This document shows, piece after piece, positions 52,860 through 61,176 of a stretch of 64,000 bases of DNA. The stretch covers positions 29,765 to 93,764 of the forward strand of contig NZ_JBNNGK010000016.1 in assembly GCF_050268245.1 (NCBI RefSeq), read 5' to 3'. The position numbers were made by a program, and so were the translations under genes. The number at the start of each line of letters is the position of its first letter. Positions within the stretch are counted from its first letter, which is position 1. A model generated the notes under the pieces. That model searched no databases and was not told the DNA's origin. It worked only from the letters and a program-made list of their open reading frames with translations. Source of the stretch: JBNNGK01 sp050268245 (GTDB lineage Bacteria > Pseudomonadota > Gammaproteobacteria > Enterobacterales > Enterobacteriaceae).

Positions 52860-54131
52860 ATGACAGATAAGCGCAAAGACGGATCGGGAAAGCTGCTTTA
52901 CTGCTCTTTTTGCGGCAAAAGCCAGCATGAAGTGCGTAAGTTGATTGCTGGCCCGTCAGTGTATATCTGCGATGAGTGTGTCGACTTATGTAACGACATC
53001 ATTCGCGAAGAGATCAAAGAGGTCGCACCGCATCGTGAGCGCAGTTCGCTGCCGACGCCACACGAAATCCGTCATCACCTGGATGATTATGTCATCGGTC
53101 AGGAGCCGGCGAAGAAAGTCTTGGCGGTAGCGGTGTACAACCACTACAAACGTCTGCGCAACGGCGATAACAGCAATGGCGTCGAGTTGGGCAAGAGTAA
53201 TATCCTATTGATTGGCCCGACCGGTAGCGGTAAAACGCTGTTGGCCGAGACGCTGGCCCGTTTTCTGGATGTGCCGTTCACCATGGCAGATGCCACCACG
53301 TTGACCGAAGCCGGTTACGTGGGGGAAGACGTGGAGAATATCATCCAGAAGTTGTTGCAGAAATGCGACTACGATGTGGAAAAGGCACAGCGCGGCATCG
53401 TCTACATTGACGAAATTGATAAGATTTCCCGTAAGTCAGATAACCCGTCCATTACCCGTGATGTCTCGGGTGAAGGCGTCCAGCAGGCGTTGCTGAAGCT
53501 GATTGAAGGCACGGTGGCGGCGGTGCCGCCACAGGGGGGGCGTAAGCATCCTCAGCAGGAGTTTTTGCAGGTTGATACCTCTAAAATCCTGTTCATCTGT
53601 GGTGGGGCATTCGCCGGTTTGGATAAGGTGATTGGCCAGCGGGTGAATACCGGTTCAGGTATTGGCTTTGGTGCCACCGTTAAGGGCGAATCTGAAAAAG
53701 CGACCGAGGGCGAACTGTTATTACAGACGGAGCCGGAGGACTTGATCAAATTTGGTTTGATCCCGGAGTTCATTGGTCGTCTGCCGGTGGTTGCGACGCT
53801 GACCGAACTGAGCGAAGACGCGCTGGTGCAAATTCTGAAAGAGCCAAAAAACGCGCTGACCAAGCAGTATCAGGCGTTGTTCAATCTGGAAGGCGTGGAG
53901 CTGGAGTTCCGCGACGAGGCGCTGGCGGCGATCGCCAAGAAAGCGATGAAACGCAAAACCGGCGCACGTGGTCTGCGTTCTATTGTTGAGGGCGCATTGT
54001 TAGACACCATGTATGACCTGCCATCGTTAGAAAGCGTAGACAAAGTGGTGATTGATGAATCGGTGATTGCCGGTCAGTCCAAACCGTTGTTGATTTATGG
54101 TAAACCTGAAGCGCAGGCGTCAGGCGAATAA
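52860..54131 (+). CDS. clpX: ClpX2, Clp protease ATP-binding subunit, second copy
   Basis: The 423-residue second ClpX has the same domains and an identical AAA+ core (residues 68-381). The zinc-domain cysteines 15, 18, 37 and 40 and the IGF loop are intact. Its ends (VYICDECVDL, KEVAPHRERSSLP, DESVIAGQSKPLLIYGKPEAQASGE) resemble E. coli ClpX more than those of copy 1. It also keeps the ancestral position 194 bases before lon. The ATG at 52860 is used; a GTG one codon earlier is possible. It should be transcribed separately from clpP1-clpX1, because a terminator and an opposing gene lie between. Confidence 0.97.
   Translation: MTDKRKDGSGKLLYCSFCGKSQHEVRKLIAGPSVYICDECVDLCNDIIREEIKEVAPHRERSSLPTPHEIRHHLDDYVIGQEPAKKVLAVAVYNHYKRLRNGDNSNGVELGKSNILLIGPTGSGKTLLAETLARFLDVPFTMADATTLTEAGYVGEDVENIIQKLLQKCDYDVEKAQRGIVYIDEIDKISRKSDNPSITRDVSGEGVQQALLKLIEGTVAAVPPQGGRKHPQQEFLQVDTSKILFICGGAFAGLDKVIGQRVNTGSGIGFGATVKGESEKATEGELLLQTEPEDLIKFGLIPEFIGRLPVVATLTELSEDALVQILKEPKNALTKQYQALFNLEGVELEFRDEALAAIAKKAMKRKTGARGLRSIVEGALLDTMYDLPSLESVDKVVIDESVIAGQSKPLLIYGKPEAQASGE
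53061..54001 (+). repeat. clpX direct repeat, copy 2
   Basis: This segment is the partner of 50542-51482, with one mismatch (C at 53174). Divergence resumes abruptly at 54002, where the codon after GGCGCATTG changes from TTG to TTA and almost every third codon differs afterwards. Confidence 0.95.
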
Positions 54132-54164
54132 TTAACCAGCCAAACCAGAAAGTTAACCGTAAAG

Positions 54165-54192
54165 TGGGGGATTTTATCCCCCATTTCTTTTT
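54165..54192 (+). terminator. Terminator after clpX2
   Basis: The stem TGGGGG / CCCCCA with a 7-base loop is followed by TTTCTTTTT. Confidence 0.75.
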
Positions 54193-54205
54193 CCTGCATT
54201 CTTGC

Positions 54206-54234
54206 CGTTGAATGTAAGAGATTCATCCCCATAT
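54206..54234 (+). promoter_or_regulatory. Sigma-32 promoter of lon
   Basis: CGTTGAA (54206-54212), a 14-base spacer, and CCCCATAT (54227-54234) follow the heat-shock consensus. They closely resemble the E. coli lon promoter (GTTGAAT...CCCCATATACT). Confidence 0.87.
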
Positions 54235-54325
54235 ACTCAGTAACCAGATTTTATGAAACGTTTCATGCTTGCGTCTCATGAGATTCCCCTAAATCCTGGC
54301 GGAAATTAAACTAAGAGAGAGCTCT

Positions 54326-56680
54326 ATGAACCCTGAGCGTTCCGAACGCATTGAAATCCCCGTCCTGCCCTTGCGTGACGTGGTGGTTTATCCGCACATG
54401 GTGATCCCGTTATTTGTTGGCCGGGAAAAGTCGATTCGGTGCCTCGAAGCCGCAATGGATCACGATAAGAAGATCATGCTGGTGGCACAGAAAGAGGCCT
54501 CAACGGATGAACCAGGCATTAACGATTTGTTCTCGGTCGGCACGGTAGCGTCGATCCTACAAATGTTGAAACTGCCCGACGGCACGGTAAAAGTGTTGGT
54601 CGAAGGCTTACAGCGTGCGCGTATCACCACGCTTTCTGACAGCGGCGAACATTTTGCGGCGCACGCAGAGTACCTTGACTCACCGGCGATTGACGAGCGT
54701 GAACAAGAAGTCTTGGTGCGCACCGCGATCAATCAGTTTGAAGGCTATATCAAACTGAACAAAAAAATTCCCCCGGAGGTGCTGACTTCACTGAACAGCA
54801 TCGACGACGCTGCGCGTCTGGCGGATACCATCGCCGCGCATATGCCGCTGAAGCTCAGCGACAAGCAATCGGTATTAGAGATGTTCGATATTACCGAGCG
54901 TCTTGAGTATTTGATGGCGATGATGGAATCGGAGATCGACCTGCTGCAGGTGGAAAAACGTATCCGTAATCGCGTCAAGAAACAGATGGAAAAGAGCCAG
55001 CGCGAGTACTATCTGAACGAGCAGATGAAAGCTATTCAGAAAGAACTGGGTGAGATGGATGACGCGCCAGACGAACACGAAGCGCTGAAGCGCAAGATTG
55101 ATGCGTCGAAAATGCCGAAAGACGCGCGTGAAAAGACCGAAGCGGAACTGCAAAAACTGAAAATGATGTCGCCGATGTCTGCGGAAGCGACCGTAGTACG
55201 TGGCTATATCGATTGGATGCTGCAAGTGCCGTGGAGTGCGCGCAGCAAAGTGAAGAAAGACTTGGTCAAAGCGCAGGAAGTGCTGGATACCGATCACTAT
55301 GGCCTCGAACGCGTCAAAGACCGCATCCTTGAGTATCTTGCGGTGCAAAGTCGTGTCAGCAAAATCAAAGGGCCAATTCTGTGTCTGGTGGGGCCGCCTG
55401 GGGTGGGTAAAACCTCTCTGGGGCAGTCGATCGCCAAAGCGACCGGCCGTCAGTACGTGCGTATGGCCTTAGGTGGCGTTCGCGATGAGGCTGAAATCCG
55501 TGGGCACCGCCGCACCTATATTGGTTCTATGCCGGGTAAACTGATCCAGAAAATGGCGAAGGTGGGGGTTAAAAACCCATTATTCCTGCTGGATGAGATC
55601 GACAAAATGTCGTCCGACATGCGTGGCGATCCGGCTTCTGCACTGCTTGAAGTGCTGGATCCCGAACAGAACGTTGCGTTCAACGATCACTATTTGGAAG
55701 TCGATTACGATCTGTCCGATGTGATGTTTGTGGCTACGTCTAACTCGATGAACATCCCAGCGCCGCTTTTGGATCGTATGGAAGTGATTCGTCTTTCCGG
55801 TTATACCGAAGACGAAAAGCTGAACATTGCTAAACAGCACCTGCTGCCTAAACAGCTCGAACGTAACGCATTGAAGAAAAATGAGTTAACGGTTGATGAC
55901 AGCGCTATTATCGGCATTATTCGCTATTACACGCGTGAAGCTGGGGTGCGTAGTTTAGAACGTGAAATTTCCAAACTGTGCCGTAAAGCAGTAAAAACGC
56001 TGCTGATGGACAAAACTACCAAGCACATCGAGATCAACGGTGACAACCTGAAGGATTACTTGGGCGTTCAGCGTGTGGACTACGGCCGTGCAGACACCGA
56101 AAACCGTGTGGGGCAGGTGACCGGCTTGGCATGGACGGAAGTGGGGGGCGATCTGCTGACCATTGAAACGGCTTGCGTACCGGGCAAAGGTAAGCTGACT
56201 TACACCGGTTCGTTGGGCGAAGTCATGCAAGAGTCCATTCAGGCCGCGCTGACCGTGGTGCGTGCTCGGGCTGACAAATTGGGTATCAACGCGGATTTCT
56301 ACGAGAAACGTGATATCCACGTGCATGTGCCTGAAGGTGCAACGCCGAAGGATGGCCCAAGTGCCGGTATTGCCATGTGTACCGCATTAGTTTCTTGCCT
56401 GACAGGCAACCCGGTGCGTGCCGATGTGGCGATGACCGGTGAGATTACGTTGCGTGGTCAAGTGCTGCCAATTGGCGGTTTGAAAGAAAAACTGCTGGCG
56501 GCGCATCGTGGCGGCATTAAGACCGTGCTGATCCCTTACGAGAATAAACGCGATCTGGAGGAAATTCCTGATAACGTTATCGCCGATCTTGAGATTCATC
56601 CGGTACAAAAAATTGATGAAGTTTTGAACATTGCGTTGCAAAACCCGGCATTCGGCGCTCAGCCGGTCGCGGTAAAATAG
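54326..56680 (+). CDS. lon: Lon, ATP-dependent protease
   Basis: Lon is the single-chain AAA+ serine protease that removes misfolded and regulatory proteins. The 784-residue length equals that of E. coli Lon. It has the N-terminal LAN domain (IPVLPLRDVVVYPHMVIPLFVGREKS), a coiled-coil linker, Walker A GPPGVGKTS, Walker B LFLLDEIDKM, and the protease domain with the catalytic Ser in PKDGPSAG and Lys in LPIGGLKEKLLAAHRG. It has its own heat-shock promoter and terminator. Confidence 0.98.
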   Translation: MNPERSERIEIPVLPLRDVVVYPHMVIPLFVGREKSIRCLEAAMDHDKKIMLVAQKEASTDEPGINDLFSVGTVASILQMLKLPDGTVKVLVEGLQRARITTLSDSGEHFAAHAEYLDSPAIDEREQEVLVRTAINQFEGYIKLNKKIPPEVLTSLNSIDDAARLADTIAAHMPLKLSDKQSVLEMFDITERLEYLMAMMESEIDLLQVEKRIRNRVKKQMEKSQREYYLNEQMKAIQKELGEMDDAPDEHEALKRKIDASKMPKDAREKTEAELQKLKMMSPMSAEATVVRGYIDWMLQVPWSARSKVKKDLVKAQEVLDTDHYGLERVKDRILEYLAVQSRVSKIKGPILCLVGPPGVGKTSLGQSIAKATGRQYVRMALGGVRDEAEIRGHRRTYIGSMPGKLIQKMAKVGVKNPLFLLDEIDKMSSDMRGDPASALLEVLDPEQNVAFNDHYLEVDYDLSDVMFVATSNSMNIPAPLLDRMEVIRLSGYTEDEKLNIAKQHLLPKQLERNALKKNELTVDDSAIIGIIRYYTREAGVRSLEREISKLCRKAVKTLLMDKTTKHIEINGDNLKDYLGVQRVDYGRADTENRVGQVTGLAWTEVGGDLLTIETACVPGKGKLTYTGSLGEVMQESIQAALTVVRARADKLGINADFYEKRDIHVHVPEGATPKDGPSAGIAMCTALVSCLTGNPVRADVAMTGEITLRGQVLPIGGLKEKLLAAHRGGIKTVLIPYENKRDLEEIPDNVIADLEIHPVQKIDEVLNIALQNPAFGAQPVAVK

Positions 56681-56714
56681 TGACGTACTGCAAAAACCAT
56701 TGATAAATCTTATG

Positions 56715-56749
56715 CTGGCAGGTCAATTCGCACTTGCCAGTATTTTTTT
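56715..56749 (+). terminator. Terminator after lon
   Basis: CTGGCAGGT and ACTTGCCAG form a 9-bp stem (one G-T pair) with an 8-base loop, followed by TATTTTTTT. Confidence 0.87.
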
Positions 56750-56895
56750 GTGCCGCTAACTTAGACAACTGTCGGCCTGAGTCTCGCTACATCGTGAGCA
56801 GCTTGCCAAGGTTCGATGGGCTTGATATAACAGCTGCGCTGTCGTGCCGTAGGGATTTTTCGGTGCGGCGATAGAATTCTAGAGGGGATGATAGA

Positions 56896-57168
56896 GTGAA
56901 TAAGTCACAACTGATCGACAAAATTGCCGCAGGTGCTGATATTTCCAAAGCGGCAGCTGGACGTGCTTTAGATGCAATCATTGCATCTGTAACTGAATCC
57001 TTGAAGGAAGGGGATGACGTGGCTCTGGTTGGTTTCGGTTCTTTTACCGTGCGTGAGCGTTCAGCTCGCACCGGCCGTAACCCGCAGACCGGTAAAGAAA
57101 TTAACATTGCTGCTGCCAAAGTACCCGCCTTCCGTGCAGGTAAAGCGCTGAAAGACGCGGTAAACTGA
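56896..57168 (+). CDS. hupB: HupB, DNA-binding protein HU-beta
   Basis: HU-beta is a nucleoid protein that binds and bends DNA without sequence preference. The 90-residue protein starts with GTG. The dimerisation helices are MNKSQLIDKIAAGADISKAAAGRALDAI. The beta arm carries VGFGSFTVRERSARTGRNPQTGKEI, with the proline in RNPQTG that intercalates into DNA. It lies between lon and ppiD, as in E. coli, with its own terminator. Confidence 0.98.
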   Translation: MNKSQLIDKIAAGADISKAAAGRALDAIIASVTESLKEGDDVALVGFGSFTVRERSARTGRNPQTGKEINIAAAKVPAFRAGKALKDAVN

Positions 57169-57252
57169 TTGCAGCGTCTAACCGGTTAGCGTCAATAGGT
57201 TTTGTGTTAAACAATCACCTGACGCAATCGAGTTGGTAAGGTAAGATACAAG

Positions 57253-57278
57253 GCGCATCGGATTGATGCGCTTTTTTT
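57253..57278 (+). terminator. Terminator after hupB
   Basis: The 7-bp stem GCGCATC / GATGCGC with a GGATT loop is followed by seven Ts. Confidence 0.88.
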
Positions 57279-57347
57279 ATTTTTGTCGCAGGGAACGCGC
57301 CTGCACAAGGGTTTTTAATCCATATTACAGCGGAGTGTTGTCACACT

Positions 57348-59231
57348 ATGATGGACAATTTACGCGCGGCAGCTAATCACGTCGTGCTCAAAATCATCCT
57401 GGCCCTGATCATTTTGTCATTTGTCTTGACCGGGGTGGGTAACTACCTGATCGGCGGTTCCGGCGATTATGCAGCGAAAGTAAATGGTCAGGTGATCGAA
57501 CGCGCTCAGCTGGAACAGGCCTTCCAGGGTGAACGCAGCCGAATGCAGCAGCAATTGGGCGACCAGTTTTCGGAATTGGCTGGCAATGAAGGCTATATGC
57601 AGCAACTGCGCCGTCAGTCACTCTCACAGTTGATCGACAACGTATTGCTTGATCAGTATGCGAAAAAACTCGGTCTGACCATCAGTGATGATCAGGTTAA
57701 GGATGCGATCCGTAAAGCGCCTTATTTCCAGACTGACGGTCAATTTGATAACGCCAAGTATCTCGATTTGATTACGCGAATGGGCTACAGCGCCGATAAC
57801 TATGCGCAGTCTATGCGCCAACAGTTGCTGAACCAGCAGGTTATTCAGGCATTCGGTAATTCCGGTTTTGTTCTGCCAAGCGAGTCTGAGTTGATGGCGG
57901 CGCTGGTGCTGCAAGAGCGTGATGTGCGTTTAGCGACCATCGATCTCAAGGCGCTGCAGGCGAAGCAAAATGTCAGCGATGATGAGCTTAACGATTATTA
58001 CCAACAAAACAAAAACAGCTTCCTGGCACCTGAAGAAGTTCAGGTGAGTTATATCCCAATGGATGCTGCGGCGATGCAAAATAAGATCACGGTCAGCGAC
58101 GTTGAAATTAGCGATTACTACGATCAGCACAAAAGCAGCTTCGGCCAGCCTGAACGCAAGAACTATAGCGTAATTCAGTTGAAGACCGAAGATGAAGCCA
58201 AAGCGGTATTGAAAGAGCTGAACAACGGCGGCGATTTTGCTTCACTGGCGAAAGAAAAATCTACCGACATCATCTCTAAGCGTAACGGCGGCGAGCTGGG
58301 TTGGTTGGAACCTGATACCACAGCGGATGAACTGAAACAAGCTAACCTCACCGAAAAAGGCCAGGTTTCCGGCGTGGTGAAGTCTTCCGTGGGTTACCTG
58401 ATTGTGCGTCTTAACGACATCGAACCTGAAAAGGTGAAATCGTTGAGTGAAGTGCGTGAAACGATTGCTGAAAAAGTGAAGCAGGAAAAAGCGTTAGACG
58501 CGTATTATGCACTGCAGCAAAAAGTCAGCGAAGCGGCGACCAACGACAATGAATCATTGGCCTCGGCAGAAGACGCCGCTGGCGTTAAAGCAGTGAAAAC
58601 CGCGTGGTTCACCCGTGATAACATTCCAGCAGAATTAAACTTCAAGCCATTAGTACAAGCGATCTTTGACGGTTCTCTGATCGGCGAGAATGGCGCTCCG
58701 GGTAGCAACTCTGATGTCATTAATGTTGAGGGCGATCGTGCCTTCGTTGTTCGGGTATCGGGCCACAAACCTGAAGGTGTTGAGCCATTCGACAAAGTGA
58801 AAGATCGCGTCGCCGAGCTGGTGACACGCAACAAAGCCATGCAAGAGGCCAAGCTGCAAGGCGAGAAATTGCTGGTTGAGCTGAAGCAGGGCAAAGGCGA
58901 TGAAGCCATGAAAGCCGCAGGTCTGAGCTTTGGTGCTGAACAGAAGATGGCGCGCGCGCGCGAAGACAGCCAATTGGTTGAAAGCGTATTCGCCTTGCCT
59001 CATCCACAGCCAGGCAAACCGGTTTACGGCATGTCGCAGGATCGCCAGGACAATGTAGTGCTGATTGCTCTGGATGCGGTGAAACCGGGCACATTAGCCG
59101 CTGACGAGATGAAGACCTTCACCGGTAAAATGCAGGAAGGCGCTTTGGGTGTGACGTTCGACTCACTCTTGACTAACCTGCGTAAAGAAGCCGATATCAA
59201 AATGGGTGCAGCGGAGCAACAACCGCAATAA
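57348..59231 (+). CDS. ppiD: PpiD, periplasmic folding chaperone of the Sec exit site
   Basis: PpiD is anchored in the inner membrane next to SecYEG and helps newly exported proteins leave the translocon. The 627-residue protein has a single N-terminal span (VVLKIILALIILSFVLTGVGNYLIGG) and a SurA-like chaperone region. One parvulin domain lies at about 265-355 (RKNYSVIQLKTEDEAKAVLKELNNGGDFASLAKEKSTD). The parvulin is thought to be inactive in E. coli; nothing here contradicts that. Confidence 0.97.
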   Translation: MMDNLRAAANHVVLKIILALIILSFVLTGVGNYLIGGSGDYAAKVNGQVIERAQLEQAFQGERSRMQQQLGDQFSELAGNEGYMQQLRRQSLSQLIDNVLLDQYAKKLGLTISDDQVKDAIRKAPYFQTDGQFDNAKYLDLITRMGYSADNYAQSMRQQLLNQQVIQAFGNSGFVLPSESELMAALVLQERDVRLATIDLKALQAKQNVSDDELNDYYQQNKNSFLAPEEVQVSYIPMDAAAMQNKITVSDVEISDYYDQHKSSFGQPERKNYSVIQLKTEDEAKAVLKELNNGGDFASLAKEKSTDIISKRNGGELGWLEPDTTADELKQANLTEKGQVSGVVKSSVGYLIVRLNDIEPEKVKSLSEVRETIAEKVKQEKALDAYYALQQKVSEAATNDNESLASAEDAAGVKAVKTAWFTRDNIPAELNFKPLVQAIFDGSLIGENGAPGSNSDVINVEGDRAFVVRVSGHKPEGVEPFDKVKDRVAELVTRNKAMQEAKLQGEKLLVELKQGKGDEAMKAAGLSFGAEQKMARAREDSQLVESVFALPHPQPGKPVYGMSQDRQDNVVLIALDAVKPGTLAADEMKTFTGKMQEGALGVTFDSLLTNLRKEADIKMGAAEQQPQ

Positions 59232-59265
59232 GCCACGCAGTTTTCTGCAACATGATGTAATCCCC

Positions 59266-59290
59266 AAAGGCCGCTTTCGCGGCCTTTTCC
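59266..59290 (+). terminator. Terminator after ppiD
   Basis: The 9-bp stem AAAGGCCGC / GCGGCCTTT with a TTTC loop is followed by TCC. The T-run is short. Confidence 0.65.
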
Positions 59291-59370
59291 ACATTTGGTC
59301 TTCGGCCATTGCTGAAATTTTGTGGCTGCTGCAAGGTGTCTTAGCTGTTAAACACAAGGAGGATACAGCG

Positions 59371-59763
59371 ATGTCATCAAACAAAATAAGCGTGGTTCAA
59401 TATTATCAACGTAGCGCCAAAAGCATCTTGGTAGCGGCGTTATTGGCGTTGAGCCTTTCCCCCGCTATTGCGGCAGAGAAACCGATTTCAGGGCAGAAAA
59501 CCACCGCAGTGGCCCCCTCAACCAAAGTGGTGGCTCAGGGTGAGGCTGAATCGTCCTACCAAGGTGAAGCGATGGTCAGTATCAATCAGGCTGATGCTGA
59601 GCAACTTGCCAGCGTACTGAATGGTGTCGGGTTGAAAAAAGCCGAGGCTATTGTGCGGTATCGTGAACAAAATGGGCCATTCACGGAAATCGATCAGTTA
59701 CAGGAAGTGCCTGGAATCGGTCCTGCTTTGTTCGAAAGAAATCGTGCTCGGCTGAAAATGTGA
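59371..59763 (+). CDS. ybaV: YbaV, ComEA-like helix-hairpin-helix protein
   Basis: The 130-residue product has a signal peptide (SAKSILVAALLALSLSPAIAA). The C-terminal ~65 residues form a ComEA-type tandem helix-hairpin-helix domain: SINQADAEQLASVLNGVGLKKAEAIVRYREQNGPFTEIDQLQEVPGIGPALFERNRARL. It is likely a periplasmic DNA-binding protein. In competent bacteria ComEA draws DNA into the periplasm, but a role here is not shown. The ATG at 59371 has AAGGAGG eight bases upstream. Confidence 0.93.
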   Translation: MSSNKISVVQYYQRSAKSILVAALLALSLSPAIAAEKPISGQKTTAVAPSTKVVAQGEAESSYQGEAMVSINQADAEQLASVLNGVGLKKAEAIVRYREQNGPFTEIDQLQEVPGIGPALFERNRARLKM

Positions 59764-59921
59764 TCCCGATCGCGGCTGTGGGGCAAAGTGCGTTCGCAGC
59801 CGCATTCCTCTGCTACATTTTTACAGGTCATACCAGTAGGGTGGCACATAATAAAATGAGCTTAGGCAGGCAAGAGTGCCTGCCTGACAGGGTTATCACC
59901 AGGCCGGAGCAAACGTTCACT

Positions 59922-60335
59922 ATGCAAACCTATATTAAAGTCCGTGGCTTTCATCTTGATGTTTATCAACATGTTAATAACGCGCGTTATCTTGAGTTCT
60001 TGGAGGAGGCGCGTTGGGAGTGGTTGAGCGAGCTGAATGCTTTCGATTGGATGACCAAAAATCACATCGCTTTTATCGTGGTAAACATAAATATTAATTA
60101 CCGTAAACCGGCGGTGCTGGGCGATAAGCTACGCATTGATAGCCGGATGGAACAACTGAATGGTAAAAGTGGTGTACTGAGCCAAACGGTAACATTAGAG
60201 CCGGATGGCTCCCCGGTAGCGGATGCGTTATTGACTTTCGTCTGTGTGGATTTAACAACCCAGAAGGCGTTACCGATCGAAGGGGAGCTACGTGAGCATT
60301 TGATCAGTTTGCAACAGCAAGAGACTCATCGGTAG
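59922..60335 (+). CDS. fadM: FadM, long-chain acyl-CoA thioesterase
   Basis: FadM (YbaW) is a hotdog-fold thioesterase that removes poorly metabolised long-chain acyl-CoA during beta-oxidation. The 137 residues begin MQTYIKVRGFHLDVYQHVNNARYLEFLEEARW, which contains the catalytic Asp in the hotdog motif DxxxHVNNxxY. ININYRKPAVLGD follows. The ATG at 59922 matches E. coli; the frame is open upstream to 59760, but without homology. It is followed by convergent queC. Confidence 0.96.
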   Translation: MQTYIKVRGFHLDVYQHVNNARYLEFLEEARWEWLSELNAFDWMTKNHIAFIVVNININYRKPAVLGDKLRIDSRMEQLNGKSGVLSQTVTLEPDGSPVADALLTFVCVDLTTQKALPIEGELREHLISLQQQETHR

Positions 60336-60370
60336 AAGATGGGCGGCTACAAGTGCCGCCCGGCAGAGAT

Positions 60371-61069
60371 TCAGGCCAACCCGGTTTTGTGTTTCAGGCT
60401 TGCCATTACTTCGGCCTGGTGAGCCTGATACTGCATTAGCCCCTTGGCGCGCAGATGGCAAGCAGCGCACTCACCACAGCCGTTACCTTTGAGACCGTTA
60501 TAGCAGGTCAGTGTGTTGTGACGTACGCGGTCAAGCTGGTGGTAGTAATCCGCTAATGCCCAGGTTTCCGCTTTATCAAGCCACATTAGCGGTGTTTCGA
60601 AGCGAATATCACGTGCAATACCCAGTACGATGGCTTGATTAAGTGCTTTGACGAATTCATCCCGGCAATCGGGATAACCAGAAAAATCGGTCTCACAAAC
60701 ACCTGTGATCACGGCCTCTGCTTCTACCTGATAGGCATAAATTGCCGCTAGCGTCAGGAATAAAATATTGCGTCCTGGCACGAAGGTACTGGGTAATGCG
60801 CCGGGTTGCTCATTACCCAAGGTCGGTACGGGAATGTTATCGCGCGTTAGGCTACTGACAGCCAGTTCGTTAAGTAAACCGACATCCATTATTTTGTGCG
60901 CTTTGGCTCCGAGTGCCAGCGCCAGCTCGCGAGCGACGTCAATTTCTGCACGGTGACGCTGTCCGTAATCGAATGTAATGCAATGAACGTCGTCATACTG
61001 TTGCAAGGCTTGAATTAAGCAGGTCGTGGAGTCTTGTCCACCGCTGAATACCACCACTGCACGTTTCAT
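60371..61069 (-). CDS. queC: QueC, 7-cyano-7-deazaguanine synthase
   Basis: QueC converts 7-carboxy-7-deazaguanine to preQ0 with ATP and ammonia, early in queuosine synthesis. The 232-residue protein has the PP-loop SGGQDST (9-15) and FDYGQRHR. The zinc site is formed by Cys189, Cys198, Cys201 and Cys204 (CYNGLKGNGCGECAAC). The later pathway genes tgt and queA lie at 20-22 kb. Confidence 0.97.
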   Translation of the reverse strand: MKRAVVVFSGGQDSTTCLIQALQQYDDVHCITFDYGQRHRAEIDVARELALALGAKAHKIMDVGLLNELAVSSLTRDNIPVPTLGNEQPGALPSTFVPGRNILFLTLAAIYAYQVEAEAVITGVCETDFSGYPDCRDEFVKALNQAIVLGIARDIRFETPLMWLDKAETWALADYYHQLDRVRHNTLTCYNGLKGNGCGECAACHLRAKGLMQYQAHQAEVMASLKHKTGLA

Positions 61070-61176
61070 AAGATCAACCTTTTGCTGCGGTCCCTCCCGA
61101 TAAACATTCGGGCGACCTGATGAGTAAATTTACCCTCGCTATAGTAGCAGAATTGACGAGTAGGGCGTAGGCGGGG

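Noticed and set aside
50341..54131. Interpreting the clpX duplication as a pure assembly artefact
   Set aside because: The two copies have different 5' and 3' ends, different intergenic regions and a unique clpP2 between them, so two genes really seem to exist; only the identical core could still be affected by assembly and is listed for checking.
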